A stretch of DNA of 64,000 nt. It comes from Chloroflexota bacterium (GTDB taxonomy: Bacteria > Chloroflexota > Dehalococcoidia > SM23-28-2 > RBG-16-64-32). This document shows positions 1 through 9,506 of this stretch, in pieces; the stretch's first letter is position 1; every line of letters begins with the position of its first letter. The translations under genes and the position numbers were made by a program. The notes under the pieces are model-generated. The model was given only the letters and a program-made list of their open reading frames with translations. It was not told the origin of the DNA and made no database searches. Where the stretch lies: positions 55,171 through 119,170 of the forward strand of contig JAJCYV010000003.1 in assembly GCA_029262695.1 (NCBI GenBank), given 5' to 3'.

Positions 1-2024
1 ATCGCGACGCGCTGAGGAGCACGCTCGGGACGCTGCGCAATATGCTCGAACCGCTGGCTACGACGCGCAACGTGCTCGTCCCGAACGGGACGGACCATCT
101 GCCGGCGCACAACGGACTCTCCGGCGTCATCGCGTCCGCCAACGAGATCCTTGAGGACGCGACGATGGAGCATGGGACGTACCCGCAGTTCGTTGCCGCC
201 GTGCGCGAGGATCTGGGCGAGCGCTACGACGAGCTGCCGCTCCTCACGGGCGAGTTCCGATCGAGCGACCGCTCGAACGTCCTGCCGGGCGTGCTCTCGG
301 CGCGGACGTGGCTGAAGCAGCGCTACGCCTGGTGCGAGGACCTGCTGGCGCGCTACGCGGAGCCTCTGGCGGCCTGGGCGCACCTGCTGCGGTCGCCGAA
401 CGGCGGTTCGCCGGAGCGCACGGCGGAAGACCGGCGGCTGCTGGGACATGCCTGGAAGCTGCTGCTGCAGAACGGCCCTCACGACTCCGTAACCGGCTGC
501 TCCGTGGACGCGGTGTACGACGACGTTGGCCTGCGCTTCCAGAAGTGCGAGCAGATCGGCGAGGCAGTGTACTTCGCGGCGCTTTCGGAGATCGCCGAGG
601 CGGCGGCGCCGTCCGGCGAGACGTGTGCGGTCGCCTGGAACCCACTCAACGTTTCGCGCACTGACTTCTGTACCGTCCGCGTGCCGGTGCGGGAGGGCGA
701 GGAGCCGACGCACGCGGTCGACGAGTCCGGCGTTGCGGCGGCGCTGCAGCCGGTTGAGCGCGGCCTCAAGTCGCCGCTCGACCGGCGCGAGCGCGTCGTC
801 TTCGGTTTCGTGGCGAACGAAGTGCCCGCGCTCGGGTATAAGGTCCTCCGGCTCGAACGGCGAGAAGGAGTCGGACCGCCTGCGCCGAGCGGCCCGACGA
901 TCGAGAACGAGTTCTTCCGCGTCAAGGGCGAGGCGGACGGCACGCTGACGGTGGAGGACAAGAGCGACGGCCGCGTCATGCGCGGCCTGAACCGCTTCCT
1001 CGACGCCGGCGACCGCGGCGACGAGTACACTTACGACCCGCCGCCCGACGATCGCGCCGTCGATCGTCCGAGCGGCCCGGCGACGGTTGCTGTGACGGAG
1101 ACGGGGCCGGCGCGCTGGACGCTCGAGGTGCGCCAGACGTATCGGCTGCCGGCGCGCCTGACGCCTGACCGCCGAGCGCGGGCCGGAGACGAGGTGGAGT
1201 GCGAGATCACGAGCCGCGTTCGCCTCTATCCGGGCGTCGGCCGTGTGGACGTTGAGACGGAAGTCGACAACCGCGCGGAGGACCACAGGCTGCGCGTGCT
1301 CTTCCCCGCCGGGGTCGCCACCGACCACTCGGACGCTGAGCAGCACTTCGGCGTAGTGCGTCGGCCGGTCGCCTGCCCGCCCGAGGCGCCGAACGCGCCG
1401 GAGTCGCCCGTCGCCTACTACCCGCAGAAGACGTTCACGGACCTGAGCGACGGCGAACGCGGCCTGATGATCGCGAACCGTGGCCTGGCCGAGTACGAAG
1501 TGATGAAAGCAGACGACGGGACGGCCACGCTGGCGGTCACTCTGCTCCGTTGCGTGTCCTGGCTCTCGCGCGACGACCTGTCGATGCGGCGCGGCCACGC
1601 CGGGCCCGGCTTCGAGACGCCGGGCGCGCAGATGATCGGCCGCTGGACGTTCGAGTATTCGCTGATCCCGCACACCGGCGGCTGGCGCGACGTGTTCTCG
1701 GAGGCGCATGCGTTCGCGAGGCCGTTGCGCGCGCTGCGCACGAGCCGCGGCAGCGGCCGGTTGGCGTTCCAGCAGAGCCTGCTGGCGGTTGATGCTCCGG
1801 AGCTGGTCGTCTCCACGGTGAAGCTGGCCGAGGACGATGACGGCGTCGTCGCGCGAGCGTACAACATCGCCGATGAGCCGATCGAGGGGGGCGTTGCGCT
1901 GAGCGGGGCGCACGGGGGCGTCAGCGCGGTCGACTTGAACGAGGAGAACGCGGCGGACGTGGACGCTTCGGACCTCGCGTTGCGGTCGAATGAGATCGTC
2001 ACGCTGAAGTTCCCTCACCCCTAG
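1..2024 (+). CDS. Alpha-mannosidase, GH38 family (5' truncated by window)
   Basis: Reading frame is open upstream of the listed ATG to the window edge; C-terminal GH38-like sequence (NPLNVSRTDF, YYPQKTFTDLSDGERGLMIANRGLAEYEV). Confidence 0.85.
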   Translation, partial: RDALRSTLGTLRNMLEPLATTRNVLVPNGTDHLPAHNGLSGVIASANEILEDATMEHGTYPQFVAAVREDLGERYDELPLLTGEFRSSDRSNVLPGVLSARTWLKQRYAWCEDLLARYAEPLAAWAHLLRSPNGGSPERTAEDRRLLGHAWKLLLQNGPHDSVTGCSVDAVYDDVGLRFQKCEQIGEAVYFAALSEIAEAAAPSGETCAVAWNPLNVSRTDFCTVRVPVREGEEPTHAVDESGVAAALQPVERGLKSPLDRRERVVFGFVANEVPALGYKVLRLERREGVGPPAPSGPTIENEFFRVKGEADGTLTVEDKSDGRVMRGLNRFLDAGDRGDEYTYDPPPDDRAVDRPSGPATVAVTETGPARWTLEVRQTYRLPARLTPDRRARAGDEVECEITSRVRLYPGVGRVDVETEVDNRAEDHRLRVLFPAGVATDHSDAEQHFGVVRRPVACPPEAPNAPESPVAYYPQKTFTDLSDGERGLMIANRGLAEYEVMKADDGTATLAVTLLRCVSWLSRDDLSMRRGHAGPGFETPGAQMIGRWTFEYSLIPHTGGWRDVFSEAHAFARPLRALRTSRGSGRLAFQQSLLAVDAPELVVSTVKLAEDDDGVVARAYNIADEPIEGGVALSGAHGGVSAVDLNEENAADVDASDLALRSNEIVTLKFPHP

Positions 2025-2047
2025 CCCCTCTCCCCCAGGGAGAGGGG
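2025..2047. repeat. Inverted repeat CCCCTCTCCC-cca-GGGAGAGGGG at the GH38 3' end
   Basis: 10-bp perfect arms directly after the TAG stop; CCCTCACCCCTAGCCCCTCTCCC-type dispersed repeat or terminator-like hairpin. Confidence 0.7.
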
Positions 2048-2080
2048 GACAAGGCCTTTGTCGTGGCATAATCCGGTACG

Positions 2081-3037
2081 ATGCCTGAACTGCCTTCGTA
2101 TGACCAGTTGCCCGTGAAGAAGGGCGCGCCGCCGCACTCGGCCTGGGGCCTCTGGGGCGACGACGACGAACTGGGGTGCCTCAACCTGCTGACGCCGGAG
2201 CGGGTGGCTGCCGCGGCGGGACTCGTGGGCAGGGGCGTTGTCTTTCCGCTGAACCTGCGGATCGACCGTCCCGATCCGCCGCTGTACGGGCGTGGCGCCG
2301 TGCGGCACACGATTACAGGCGCGGGCGGCGACGGCCGCGACGATCACCTCGACAACTTCTGGCCGCAGGCGTCGAGCCAGTGGGACAGCCTGCGGCATGT
2401 CCGCCATCCGCAGTACGGCTGGTACAACGGCGTGCGCGACGATGAGATCGTCGCGGGAGACGCGGGCAAGCTTGGCATCGACACGATGGCGCGGAGGGGC
2501 ATCGCCGGCCGGGGCGTGCTGCTGGACGTGGCGCGGTACTTCGCGTCGCAAGGACGGCGGCTCGACTACCTCGCGCCGGAGCTGATCACGCCGGATGATC
2601 TGGAGGCGTGCTCGCGGGAGCAGGGCGTCGAAATGCGGACGGGCGACGTGCTGGTAGTGCGCACGGGCTGGCTGGCGTGGTACCTGAACGAGGCGACGCC
2701 CGAAGTGCGAGAGGCGATATCGGACCGAGGGCGGTTGAAGGCTCCGGGGCTGGGGCCGGCGGAAGAGATGGCGGCCTGGCTCTGGGACCAGCAGGTGGCG
2801 GCGGTGGCGGCGGATAACCCGGCGCTGGAGGTCTGGCCGCCGAAGCCGGAGACGGGCGATTTCATGCACTGGCGGCTGATCTCGCTGCTGGGGATGCCGA
2901 TCGGAGAGCTCTGGGACCTGGACGCGCTGGCGGCGGACTGCGCGGAGGACGGCGTGTACGAGTTCCTGTTCACGTCGGCGCCGCTGAACGTGCCGGGCGG
3001 CGTTGGCTCACCTCCGAACGCGATGGCGATCAAGTAG
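2081..3037 (+). CDS. Cyclase family protein (kynurenine formamidase-like)
   Basis: Cyclase-type sequence, C-terminus NVPGGVGSPPNAMAIK. Confidence 0.8.
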   Translation: MPELPSYDQLPVKKGAPPHSAWGLWGDDDELGCLNLLTPERVAAAAGLVGRGVVFPLNLRIDRPDPPLYGRGAVRHTITGAGGDGRDDHLDNFWPQASSQWDSLRHVRHPQYGWYNGVRDDEIVAGDAGKLGIDTMARRGIAGRGVLLDVARYFASQGRRLDYLAPELITPDDLEACSREQGVEMRTGDVLVVRTGWLAWYLNEATPEVREAISDRGRLKAPGLGPAEEMAAWLWDQQVAAVAADNPALEVWPPKPETGDFMHWRLISLLGMPIGELWDLDALAADCAEDGVYEFLFTSAPLNVPGGVGSPPNAMAIK

Positions 3038-3074
3038 ATTCAGACGGCGGCGTGGCTAGATGACCGCCGCTGGC

Positions 3075-3566
3075 TCAGCGACACGGATCTTCCGTGGGTT
3101 CATACCAGGGGAGGCCTTCCGGCCGATCAGGATCGTCCCAACTGACGACGGTGTCCGCGGGGAAGAGTGTGAAGTAGAGCTTTCCGTCGACGCTCTGTTT
3201 GGTGAACCCACCGCCCTTCAAGTCCACGGGCAGAGGTTCGGTGCCGTTCCACGTCCAGCCGCTTGGCAATGCCGGACGGCTTCCCGGTTCGCTGGGATCA
3301 AAGGCGGGCAATTGAACGGCGCCCGCCGGTAGCGTTGGCACTTCACCCTTGGAGGGATCCCAGCCAGGAGTGCTCAACGGGATGGGGGGAGGTTGTGGCA
3401 CGATGGCATCGCCGCTACACAGGTCGCGGGATTCGGCAGGGGCGTTAGCGGGCCCAAGCGACAGGATCGCCAACAGAGCTACGGCTACGACACCGGCGAT
3501 TGACCCGGCCAGATACTGACCGCGCACCCTCAAGCGCTGGTTCCGGAGTGCCTCAAGGAATCTCAA
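3075..3566 (-). CDS. Hypothetical membrane-anchored protein
   Basis: N-terminal hydrophobic segment (GSIAGVVAVALLAILSLG) and soluble Pro-rich domain; no family recognised. Confidence 0.55.
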   Translation of the reverse strand: MRFLEALRNQRLRVRGQYLAGSIAGVVAVALLAILSLGPANAPAESRDLCSGDAIVPQPPPIPLSTPGWDPSKGEVPTLPAGAVQLPAFDPSEPGSRPALPSGWTWNGTEPLPVDLKGGGFTKQSVDGKLYFTLFPADTVVSWDDPDRPEGLPWYEPTEDPCR

Positions 3567-3724
3567 CGGTGCTCACCCTGCCCTGGATCGAGTCAGTTGC
3601 GGCGCTGATGCCAGCGACACGTCCGTCCCGTGTCTACACGACCCGAGGCCCCTATATTATACGCCTCCTGTGCTCGCCCTGTTCCCCTCCGAATGGGATG
3701 GCGATAAAGTGACGGGCGGAAAAC

Positions 3725-3771
3725 GAGAACCTGAGAACCTAGAACCTAGAACCTGAGAACCTGGAGCCTGG
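3725..3771. repeat. Short tandem repeat of GAACCTGA/GAACCTA units
   Basis: gagaacctgagaacctagaacctagaacctgagaacctggagcctgg read directly. Confidence 0.85.
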
Positions 3772-3811
3772 AAGGATTGTCCCTACGGTTCTTGGTTCTG
3801 ATAGGCGGGAG

Positions 3812-5002
3812 TTGGAGATGGACACTGCGGTAACAGCTGTAGACAAGGCGAAAGAGCGAGCGAAGGTTGCGGTGGCCGAAGCTGGCGAGATGCTGGTGGA
3901 GGTTAGCCGCGACATACACGCGCACCCGGAGCTGGCGCTCAAGGAGACGCGCGCGGCGAAGCTGCTGAGCGACACGCTGGAGGGGCAGGGGTTCGCGGTG
4001 GAGCGCGGCGTCTACGGCATCGAGACGGCTTTCCGCGGGGTCTGGGGCGAAGGGCCGGTGACTGTCGCCTACCTGCTGGAGTACGACGCGCTGCCGGGCA
4101 TCGGGCACGCCTGCGGGCACAACCTGATCGCAACGGCCGGGCTGGGCGGCGCGATCGGCCTCAAGGGCGCCGTTTCGCCCACGGACGTGCGCCTGGTCGT
4201 ACTCGGGACGCCCGCGGAGGAGGACATCGGCGGCAAGCAGCTGCTGCTGGACAAGGGCGCGTTCGACGGTGTCGACGCGGCGCTGATGGTGCACCCTGCT
4301 CCGGTCGAGATCGCGGACCCGTTCATGTTCGGCGTCTACATGTGCGACGTTACGTACCAGGGCCGTGAGGCTCACGCGTCGGTGGCGCCGGAGACCGCAC
4401 TCAACGCACTCGACGGTCTGGTGACCGCGTATCAGGCGGTGGCGCAGCTGCGGCAGCATATCCGCCGGGACGCGCGCATGGCGGGCGTCATCCTGGAGGG
4501 CGGCGAGGCGAGCAACGTGATCCCGGCGAGGGCGAAGGGAAGGTTCGAGGTGCGGGCCCTGCAGCCGCAGTACCTCGAGGACCTCAAAGGGCGCATCGAA
4601 GGCTGCTTCCGCGCCGGCGCCGAGGCCAGCGGCACGAAGGTCGACATCGAGTGGACGTCCGTTGCCTATGAGCCGATGAACAACAACCCGACGCTCGTCT
4701 CGCTCTACAAGGCGAACGCGGAGGCGCTGGGCCGGCGCTTCCTGGAGGGGGTGGCGGCGTCCACAGGCAGCACGGACATGGGCAACGTGAGCTGGAAGGT
4801 GCCGTCCATCCACCCGACGTTCCAGATCGGGGCGTTTGCGCTGAACCACACGGCCGGCTTCACCGAAGTCTCCGCCACGGACGCCGCGCACGAGAACATG
4901 GTGCAGGTCGGCCAGGCGCTGGCGATGACCGGCGTCGACATTGCCCTCGGCGAGTCCGTGGCCGACCAGGCCCGCGACGAGTTCGCGGCCACGCGTCGTT
5001 AG
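3812..5002 (+). CDS. M20 family metallopeptidase/amidohydrolase
   Basis: HAHPELALKE, EYDALPGIGHACGHN and AGREAHAS-like motifs typical of M20 amidohydrolases. Confidence 0.88.
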   Translation: MEMDTAVTAVDKAKERAKVAVAEAGEMLVEVSRDIHAHPELALKETRAAKLLSDTLEGQGFAVERGVYGIETAFRGVWGEGPVTVAYLLEYDALPGIGHACGHNLIATAGLGGAIGLKGAVSPTDVRLVVLGTPAEEDIGGKQLLLDKGAFDGVDAALMVHPAPVEIADPFMFGVYMCDVTYQGREAHASVAPETALNALDGLVTAYQAVAQLRQHIRRDARMAGVILEGGEASNVIPARAKGRFEVRALQPQYLEDLKGRIEGCFRAGAEASGTKVDIEWTSVAYEPMNNNPTLVSLYKANAEALGRRFLEGVAASTGSTDMGNVSWKVPSIHPTFQIGAFALNHTAGFTEVSATDAAHENMVQVGQALAMTGVDIALGESVADQARDEFAATRR

Positions 5003-5095
5003 CGCGAGCACCCGGCCCCGCGTAGGGGCGACCGGCGGTCGCCCACGCCGCGCCGCCGGGTGTCCGGGACCAGGGCGAGCGCCGCTCGCCCCTAC

Positions 5096-6211
5096 TTACG
5101 GCGTGATGACGACGCGGGAGGCGGAGGTCTGCTTGCCCTCCCATTCCGCCTTCTGGAACGCCTCGTTCGTCTGCTCCAGCGTGAACGTATCGGAGATGAC
5201 GTTGGCGAGGGGGAAGCGGTCCTTGTTGCGGACGAGGAAGTCGAGTGCGACGGCCAGCGTCGCCGGGTCGTACATGACGACGGAGACGATCTTCTTGTTT
5301 TGCCAGACGAGCATCGAGGGGTCGATCGTCACCGTCTTGCCGAGGCTGATGTTGCCGACTTCGACGTAAGTGCCGCCGGCGCGCACCATGTTTAGCCCCT
5401 CGGCGATCGCGTCCGGCACGCCGACGAACTCGGCGACGACGTCGGCGCCGCGCCCGGACGTCAGGCTCATCACCCTGGCGACGCGGTCGGGTCCCGCCTT
5501 CGCCTCGTTGATGTCGATCACTTCGTCGGCGCCGCACTCTTTGGCGAGCTTGAGGCGCTCGGGCACGCCGTCGATGACGATGACCGTGCCGGCGCCCATC
5601 GCCCGGGCGACTGCCGTGGCGTTGACGCCGAGCCCGCCGGCGCCCTGGATGACTACGGAGTCGCCCATGCGCAGGCCGGACTTGCCGAGGGAGTGGATGA
5701 CCTGCGAGAGCGCGCAGTTGACGGGCGTCACCATCTCGTCCGTGAGTTCGTCGGGGACTTTGAAGACGAAGGCGGCGTCACCCATGTAGTAGTACTCGGC
5801 GTAGGCGCCGAAGAAGTGTGGCGCGTTGTCGGAGACGGGGATCGGCGTCATCTTCAGGGGGCAGGCCGCGAACTCGCCGCGCAGACACTGGTAGCAGCGG
5901 CGGCAGGGCGTGAAGTAGGGGTAGACGATGCGGTCGCCTTCCTTGAGCGGCGCGCCGAGCGAGTCCGTGCGGACGTTGGCGCCGAGCTTGGCGACCTTGC
6001 CGGTCATCTCGTGGCCGAGGATGCGCGGGCCGGGGCCCATCATCGTGATGCGGATGTCGCCGCGCCAGACGTGCAGGTCGGAGCCGCAGACGCCCGCGGA
6101 CGTGATGCGCACGACGAGGCCGTCGGGCGCCGGGTCGGGGACTGCGTACTCTCGGATCTCGAACGGGTTACCGACGTCGGTGTAGATGGCTGCTTTGCCG
6201 GTCTCGGCCAT
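5096..6211 (-). CDS. Zinc-binding alcohol dehydrogenase family protein
   Basis: [18 protein letters not shown], four-Cys structural zinc motif ([15 protein letters not shown]), Rossmann GAGGLGVNA. Confidence 0.9.
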   Translation of the reverse strand: MAETGKAAIYTDVGNPFEIREYAVPDPAPDGLVVRITSAGVCGSDLHVWRGDIRITMMGPGPRILGHEMTGKVAKLGANVRTDSLGAPLKEGDRIVYPYFTPCRRCYQCLRGEFAACPLKMTPIPVSDNAPHFFGAYAEYYYMGDAAFVFKVPDELTDEMVTPVNCALSQVIHSLGKSGLRMGDSVVIQGAGGLGVNATAVARAMGAGTVIVIDGVPERLKLAKECGADEVIDINEAKAGPDRVARVMSLTSGRGADVVAEFVGVPDAIAEGLNMVRAGGTYVEVGNISLGKTVTIDPSMLVWQNKKIVSVVMYDPATLAVALDFLVRNKDRFPLANVISDTFTLEQTNEAFQKAEWEGKQTSASRVVITP

Positions 6212-6229
6212 GGGGCGCCTCCTTTTATA

Positions 6230-6247
6230 ACTAAGCAGGCACTTAGT
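6230..6247. promoter_or_regulatory. Candidate operator ACTAAG-CAGGCA-CTTAGT (TetR-like form)
   Basis: 6-bp inverted arms in the divergent intergenic region between the ADH and the LysM protein. Confidence 0.5.
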
Positions 6248-6340
6248 ATCGCAGGGGAGGCTACGCCGTCAAGCGCCGCCGCCGTTTCCCTCTTGGACTT
6301 CGGGCGCGGCGGCTGCGATCCTGCGTCCCACGAGGAGGAG

Positions 6341-7423
6341 GTGGCGGAGGTGGAGACGTTCGCCGGCAAGTGGGTCTGGATCTGGAACTGGCGCCGCTGT
6401 GACGGCGGCGACACGGGACGGGTGGCCGAGCGGCTGCGGTCAGCGGGCTGCCGCGGCGCGATCGTCAAGGCGTTCGACGCCGGACGCTGGTTCGCGCAGG
6501 GGCCGTCGTTTCGCGACGTCTGCCGGGCGCTCAAGTCGCGTGGTCTGGCGGCCGGCGGCTGGGGCTACCTTTACGGGCGGGACCCGGCCGGGGAGGCGAA
6601 GCGGGCGATCGAAACCGCGCACTACGGCGAGGCCGACCTGCTGGTGCTGGACGTCGAGAGCGAGTTCAAGGGCCGTCCCGAGGTGGCGGAGGAGGTCTGC
6701 CAGCGCGTGCGGGAGGCGCTGGGGCCGTCGTACCCGCTGTACTACAGCACGTTCGCCATCGCCCGCTATCACCGCTCGTTCCCGTACGCGGCGTTCGGGC
6801 GCTACTGCACGTCCGGCGGGTCCGTAGGAGGAACGGCGCCGCAGGTGTACTGGAACGCTTTCCGCTGGCCCCACGACCGGGCGCTGGCCTGGACGTACGA
6901 GGACTATGCGGCGCTGGGCGTGCCGCCGGAGCGGGTCTTCCCGGTCGCCGGCCTGTACCGCGAGGGGCTGACGCCGTACCCGGCGCCGCATGAGGTGCGA
7001 GACTTCGTCCGGCGCGCTGCTGAGGCAGGCTCACGTGGGGTGAGTTTCTGGAGCTACGAGCACATGTCGGAGGCGATGTGGGACGCGGTGGCGTCCGCCG
7101 CGATGAGCGATGGCACAGCAGAGGAGGAAGAGATGTCGAGCGCGGAGTACGAAGAGCTAACGCGGGAACTGGCGGCCGTCGGAACGCGACTTGGCCGGCT
7201 GGAGACGGACGTACGGGCGTTGCGCGGGGAGGCGCCTGCGCCTCCTGCGGACCCGCCGCCGCCCGGCCCGGCGACGTACACGGTGCGGGCCGGCGACACG
7301 CTGAGCGGCATCGCGCAGAAGCTGGGCCTCGGCGGCTGGCAGGCGCTCTACGACGCCAACCGCGCGATGATCGGCGGCAACCCGAACGCGATCAAGCCGG
7401 GCCAGGTGCTGATTCTGCCGTAG
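6341..7423 (+). CDS. Putative TIM-barrel glycoside-hydrolase-like protein with C-terminal LysM domain
   Basis: GTG start (6341 or 6350) after GAGGAGGAG; C-terminal Lys[18 protein letters not shown]...[14 protein letters not shown]. The ORF track start at 5693 runs antisense through the ADH and is rejected. Confidence 0.7.
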   Translation: MAEVETFAGKWVWIWNWRRCDGGDTGRVAERLRSAGCRGAIVKAFDAGRWFAQGPSFRDVCRALKSRGLAAGGWGYLYGRDPAGEAKRAIETAHYGEADLLVLDVESEFKGRPEVAEEVCQRVREALGPSYPLYYSTFAIARYHRSFPYAAFGRYCTSGGSVGGTAPQVYWNAFRWPHDRALAWTYEDYAALGVPPERVFPVAGLYREGLTPYPAPHEVRDFVRRAAEAGSRGVSFWSYEHMSEAMWDAVASAAMSDGTAEEEEMSSAEYEELTRELAAVGTRLGRLETDVRALRGEAPAPPADPPPPGPATYTVRAGDTLSGIAQKLGLGGWQALYDANRAMIGGNPNAIKPGQVLILP

Positions 7424-7515
7424 GGCGGCGTTGGGCAAGGGCGCAGCGAGCGGGGGCGCAGCAAGCAAGCGGCGCCCCTACCGCGTGGCTGCACGCTGGG
7501 CGATAATCGCCTCGT

Positions 7516-8748
7516 ATGCAGCTCGATTGTGACGTTGCGGTTGTCGGCGCGGGGCCGGCCGGGTCGCGCACGGCGCGGGACCTGGCGCGCGCCGGTCTGC
7601 GGGTGCGGCTGCTGGAGGAGCACCGCCGCGTGGGGGTGCCTTCGCACTGCTCGGGGCTGATCTCGCCGCGCACCTTGCGCGAGGCCGAGATCGGCGAGGA
7701 GGCGGTGATCCACCGCATTACCGGCGCTTTCGTGCACACGCAGGAGGGCGGCGAGGTGGCGCTGGGCGGCTCGGCGACGCGCGCCGTGGCGATCGACCGC
7801 GTGGCCTGGGACGAGACGCTGTGCGAGCAGGCGCAGGCGGCGGGAGCCAACCTCGTCCGGGCGCGGATGACGCACGCCGAGCGCGAGAACCATCACGTGC
7901 GGCTGACGGCGCAGACGGACGGCCGAGACTGGACGCTGACCGCGCGCATGGTGGTCGGCGCCGACGGAACGCACTCGCGGGTGGCGCGCACGCTGGGCCT
8001 GCCGCGGCCGAAGGAGTACGCGTACAACCTCGGGATCGAGGGCCGGATCTCGCCCGATGCGCGTGCGACGTGGCGTGACGACTACGTGCACGTGTTTGTC
8101 GGGCGCGACCTGGCGCCCGGCTGGTTCGGCTGGATCATCCCGACCGGCGAAGGCACCGTGCGCGCCGGCATCGGCACGACCGGCCCTGTGAAGCCGATCG
8201 TCGCCTACCGGCGCATGGCGGCGGCCTTCCCGGAGCTGTTCGCTGGCCTGGAGCCGGTCCGCATGTACGGCGGGACGATCCCGCTGGCGTTCGCGCCGCG
8301 GTCGTACGGGGACCACGCGCTGCTGGTAGGCGACGCCGCCGGGCAGGTGAAGCCGTTCTCTGGCGGTGGCATCTACACGAGCCTGGTGGCGGCGCGACAC
8401 GCGGCGATCACGGTGCGGCAGGCGTTCGAGCGCGACGCCTTCGGCGCGAAGTCGCTGGCGGCGTACGAGCGGGGCTGGAAGCGGGAGATCGGCCGCGAGC
8501 TGCGCAAGTCGTGGCACCTGCGGCACTTTGGTCTGGCGATGAGCGGTGCGCAGATCGAACGCGTGGTGCGGGCGCTGCGGTCGCCGGGTCTACAGGAGCT
8601 GGCGGACGAGCACGCGGACATCGACTACCCTTCGCGGGTGCTGCTGCGTTTGGCGCGGTCACTGCCGGCGCTGGCGACGCTGGGCGCGGTGACGGTGCGG
8701 CGTCCGGGTGCGGCGCTGAACCTGGTGCGCGCGCACTTGCCGGTCTAG
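7516..8748 (+). CDS. FAD-dependent oxidoreductase, geranylgeranyl reductase family
   Basis: N-terminal VVGAGPAGSRTARDLARAG; GDAAGQVKPFSGGGIYTSL motif. Confidence 0.85.
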   Translation: MQLDCDVAVVGAGPAGSRTARDLARAGLRVRLLEEHRRVGVPSHCSGLISPRTLREAEIGEEAVIHRITGAFVHTQEGGEVALGGSATRAVAIDRVAWDETLCEQAQAAGANLVRARMTHAERENHHVRLTAQTDGRDWTLTARMVVGADGTHSRVARTLGLPRPKEYAYNLGIEGRISPDARATWRDDYVHVFVGRDLAPGWFGWIIPTGEGTVRAGIGTTGPVKPIVAYRRMAAAFPELFAGLEPVRMYGGTIPLAFAPRSYGDHALLVGDAAGQVKPFSGGGIYTSLVAARHAAITVRQAFERDAFGAKSLAAYERGWKREIGRELRKSWHLRHFGLAMSGAQIERVVRALRSPGLQELADEHADIDYPSRVLLRLARSLPALATLGAVTVRRPGAALNLVRAHLPV

Positions 8749-8869
8749 GCAGGGTGCCGAGGGCGGTTCGCGGGCCTCAGCGTGAGCGGTATCGTCGGCG
8801 ATTCGACGCGTGGGTTGGGCCGTTCGCGAACGGCCCCTACGCGGGACGTTGTGGTAACTTCAGGGCGCT

Positions 8870-9457
8870 ATGTTTACCGGGATCATTGAGGAAGTCGGCA
8901 CGGTGCGCCGTGCGGACCAGGGAACGTTGGTGATTGAGTGCCGGACGATCCTCGAGGGGACGGCGCTCGGCGATTCGATCGCGATCAACGGCGTCGACCT
9001 GACGGTCGCGGCGGTCGACGGCGCGCTGCTGACGTTCAACTGCATGCCGGAGACCTATCGGCGCTCCAACCTGGGTGAGCTGGCGGAAGGCGCTCCGGTC
9101 AATCTGGAGCGCTCGTTGACGCTGGCGACGCGCCTCTCCGGGCACCTCGTGCGCGGCGTCGTCGAGGCGACGGGGACGCTGGTGTCGCTGACGCCGGAGG
9201 GCGACGCACTTGTCGCGCGATATAGCGCGCCGGGGGAGATCCTGCGCCACTGTGTCGTGAAGGGCCCGATCACTGTCGACGGGGCATCGCTGACGGTGAC
9301 CGCCAAGGACTCCGAGTCGTTCTCGGTGTCGCTGGTGCAGTACACGCAGGATCACACGAACCTGGTGGGACGCGAGCCGGGCGACAGCGTGAACCTGGAG
9401 AGCGACATCATCGCCCGCTACGTTGACGAGCTGCTGAGCGAGCGTGCGGCCGGATAA
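8870..9457 (+). CDS. ribE: Riboflavin synthase alpha chain (lumazine-binding fold), divergent motifs
   Basis: MFTGIIEEVG start, duplicated lumazine-binding domains, KGPITVDGASLTV. Confidence 0.85.
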   Translation: MFTGIIEEVGTVRRADQGTLVIECRTILEGTALGDSIAINGVDLTVAAVDGALLTFNCMPETYRRSNLGELAEGAPVNLERSLTLATRLSGHLVRGVVEATGTLVSLTPEGDALVARYSAPGEILRHCVVKGPITVDGASLTVTAKDSESFSVSLVQYTQDHTNLVGREPGDSVNLESDIIARYVDELLSERAAG

Positions 9458-9506
9458 CGAAAAGGGGGCGGGTCGCCCCGCCGGCGGTTTCGGATCGTAA
9501 CCTCTG

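Noticed and set aside
3746-5011. 421-aa minus-strand ORF
   Set aside because: Antisense shadow of the M20 peptidase; no recognisable domain.
5693-6340. N-terminal part of the 576-aa plus-strand ORF
   Set aside because: Runs antisense through the Zn-ADH; an RBS and GTG starts near 6341-6350 fit the real LysM protein start.
7348-8526. 392-aa minus-strand ORF
   Set aside because: Antisense shadow of the geranylgeranyl reductase family gene.
8749-8869. FMN riboswitch upstream of ribE
   Set aside because: No RFN consensus; the region instead holds a GTAGGGGC-type repeat.
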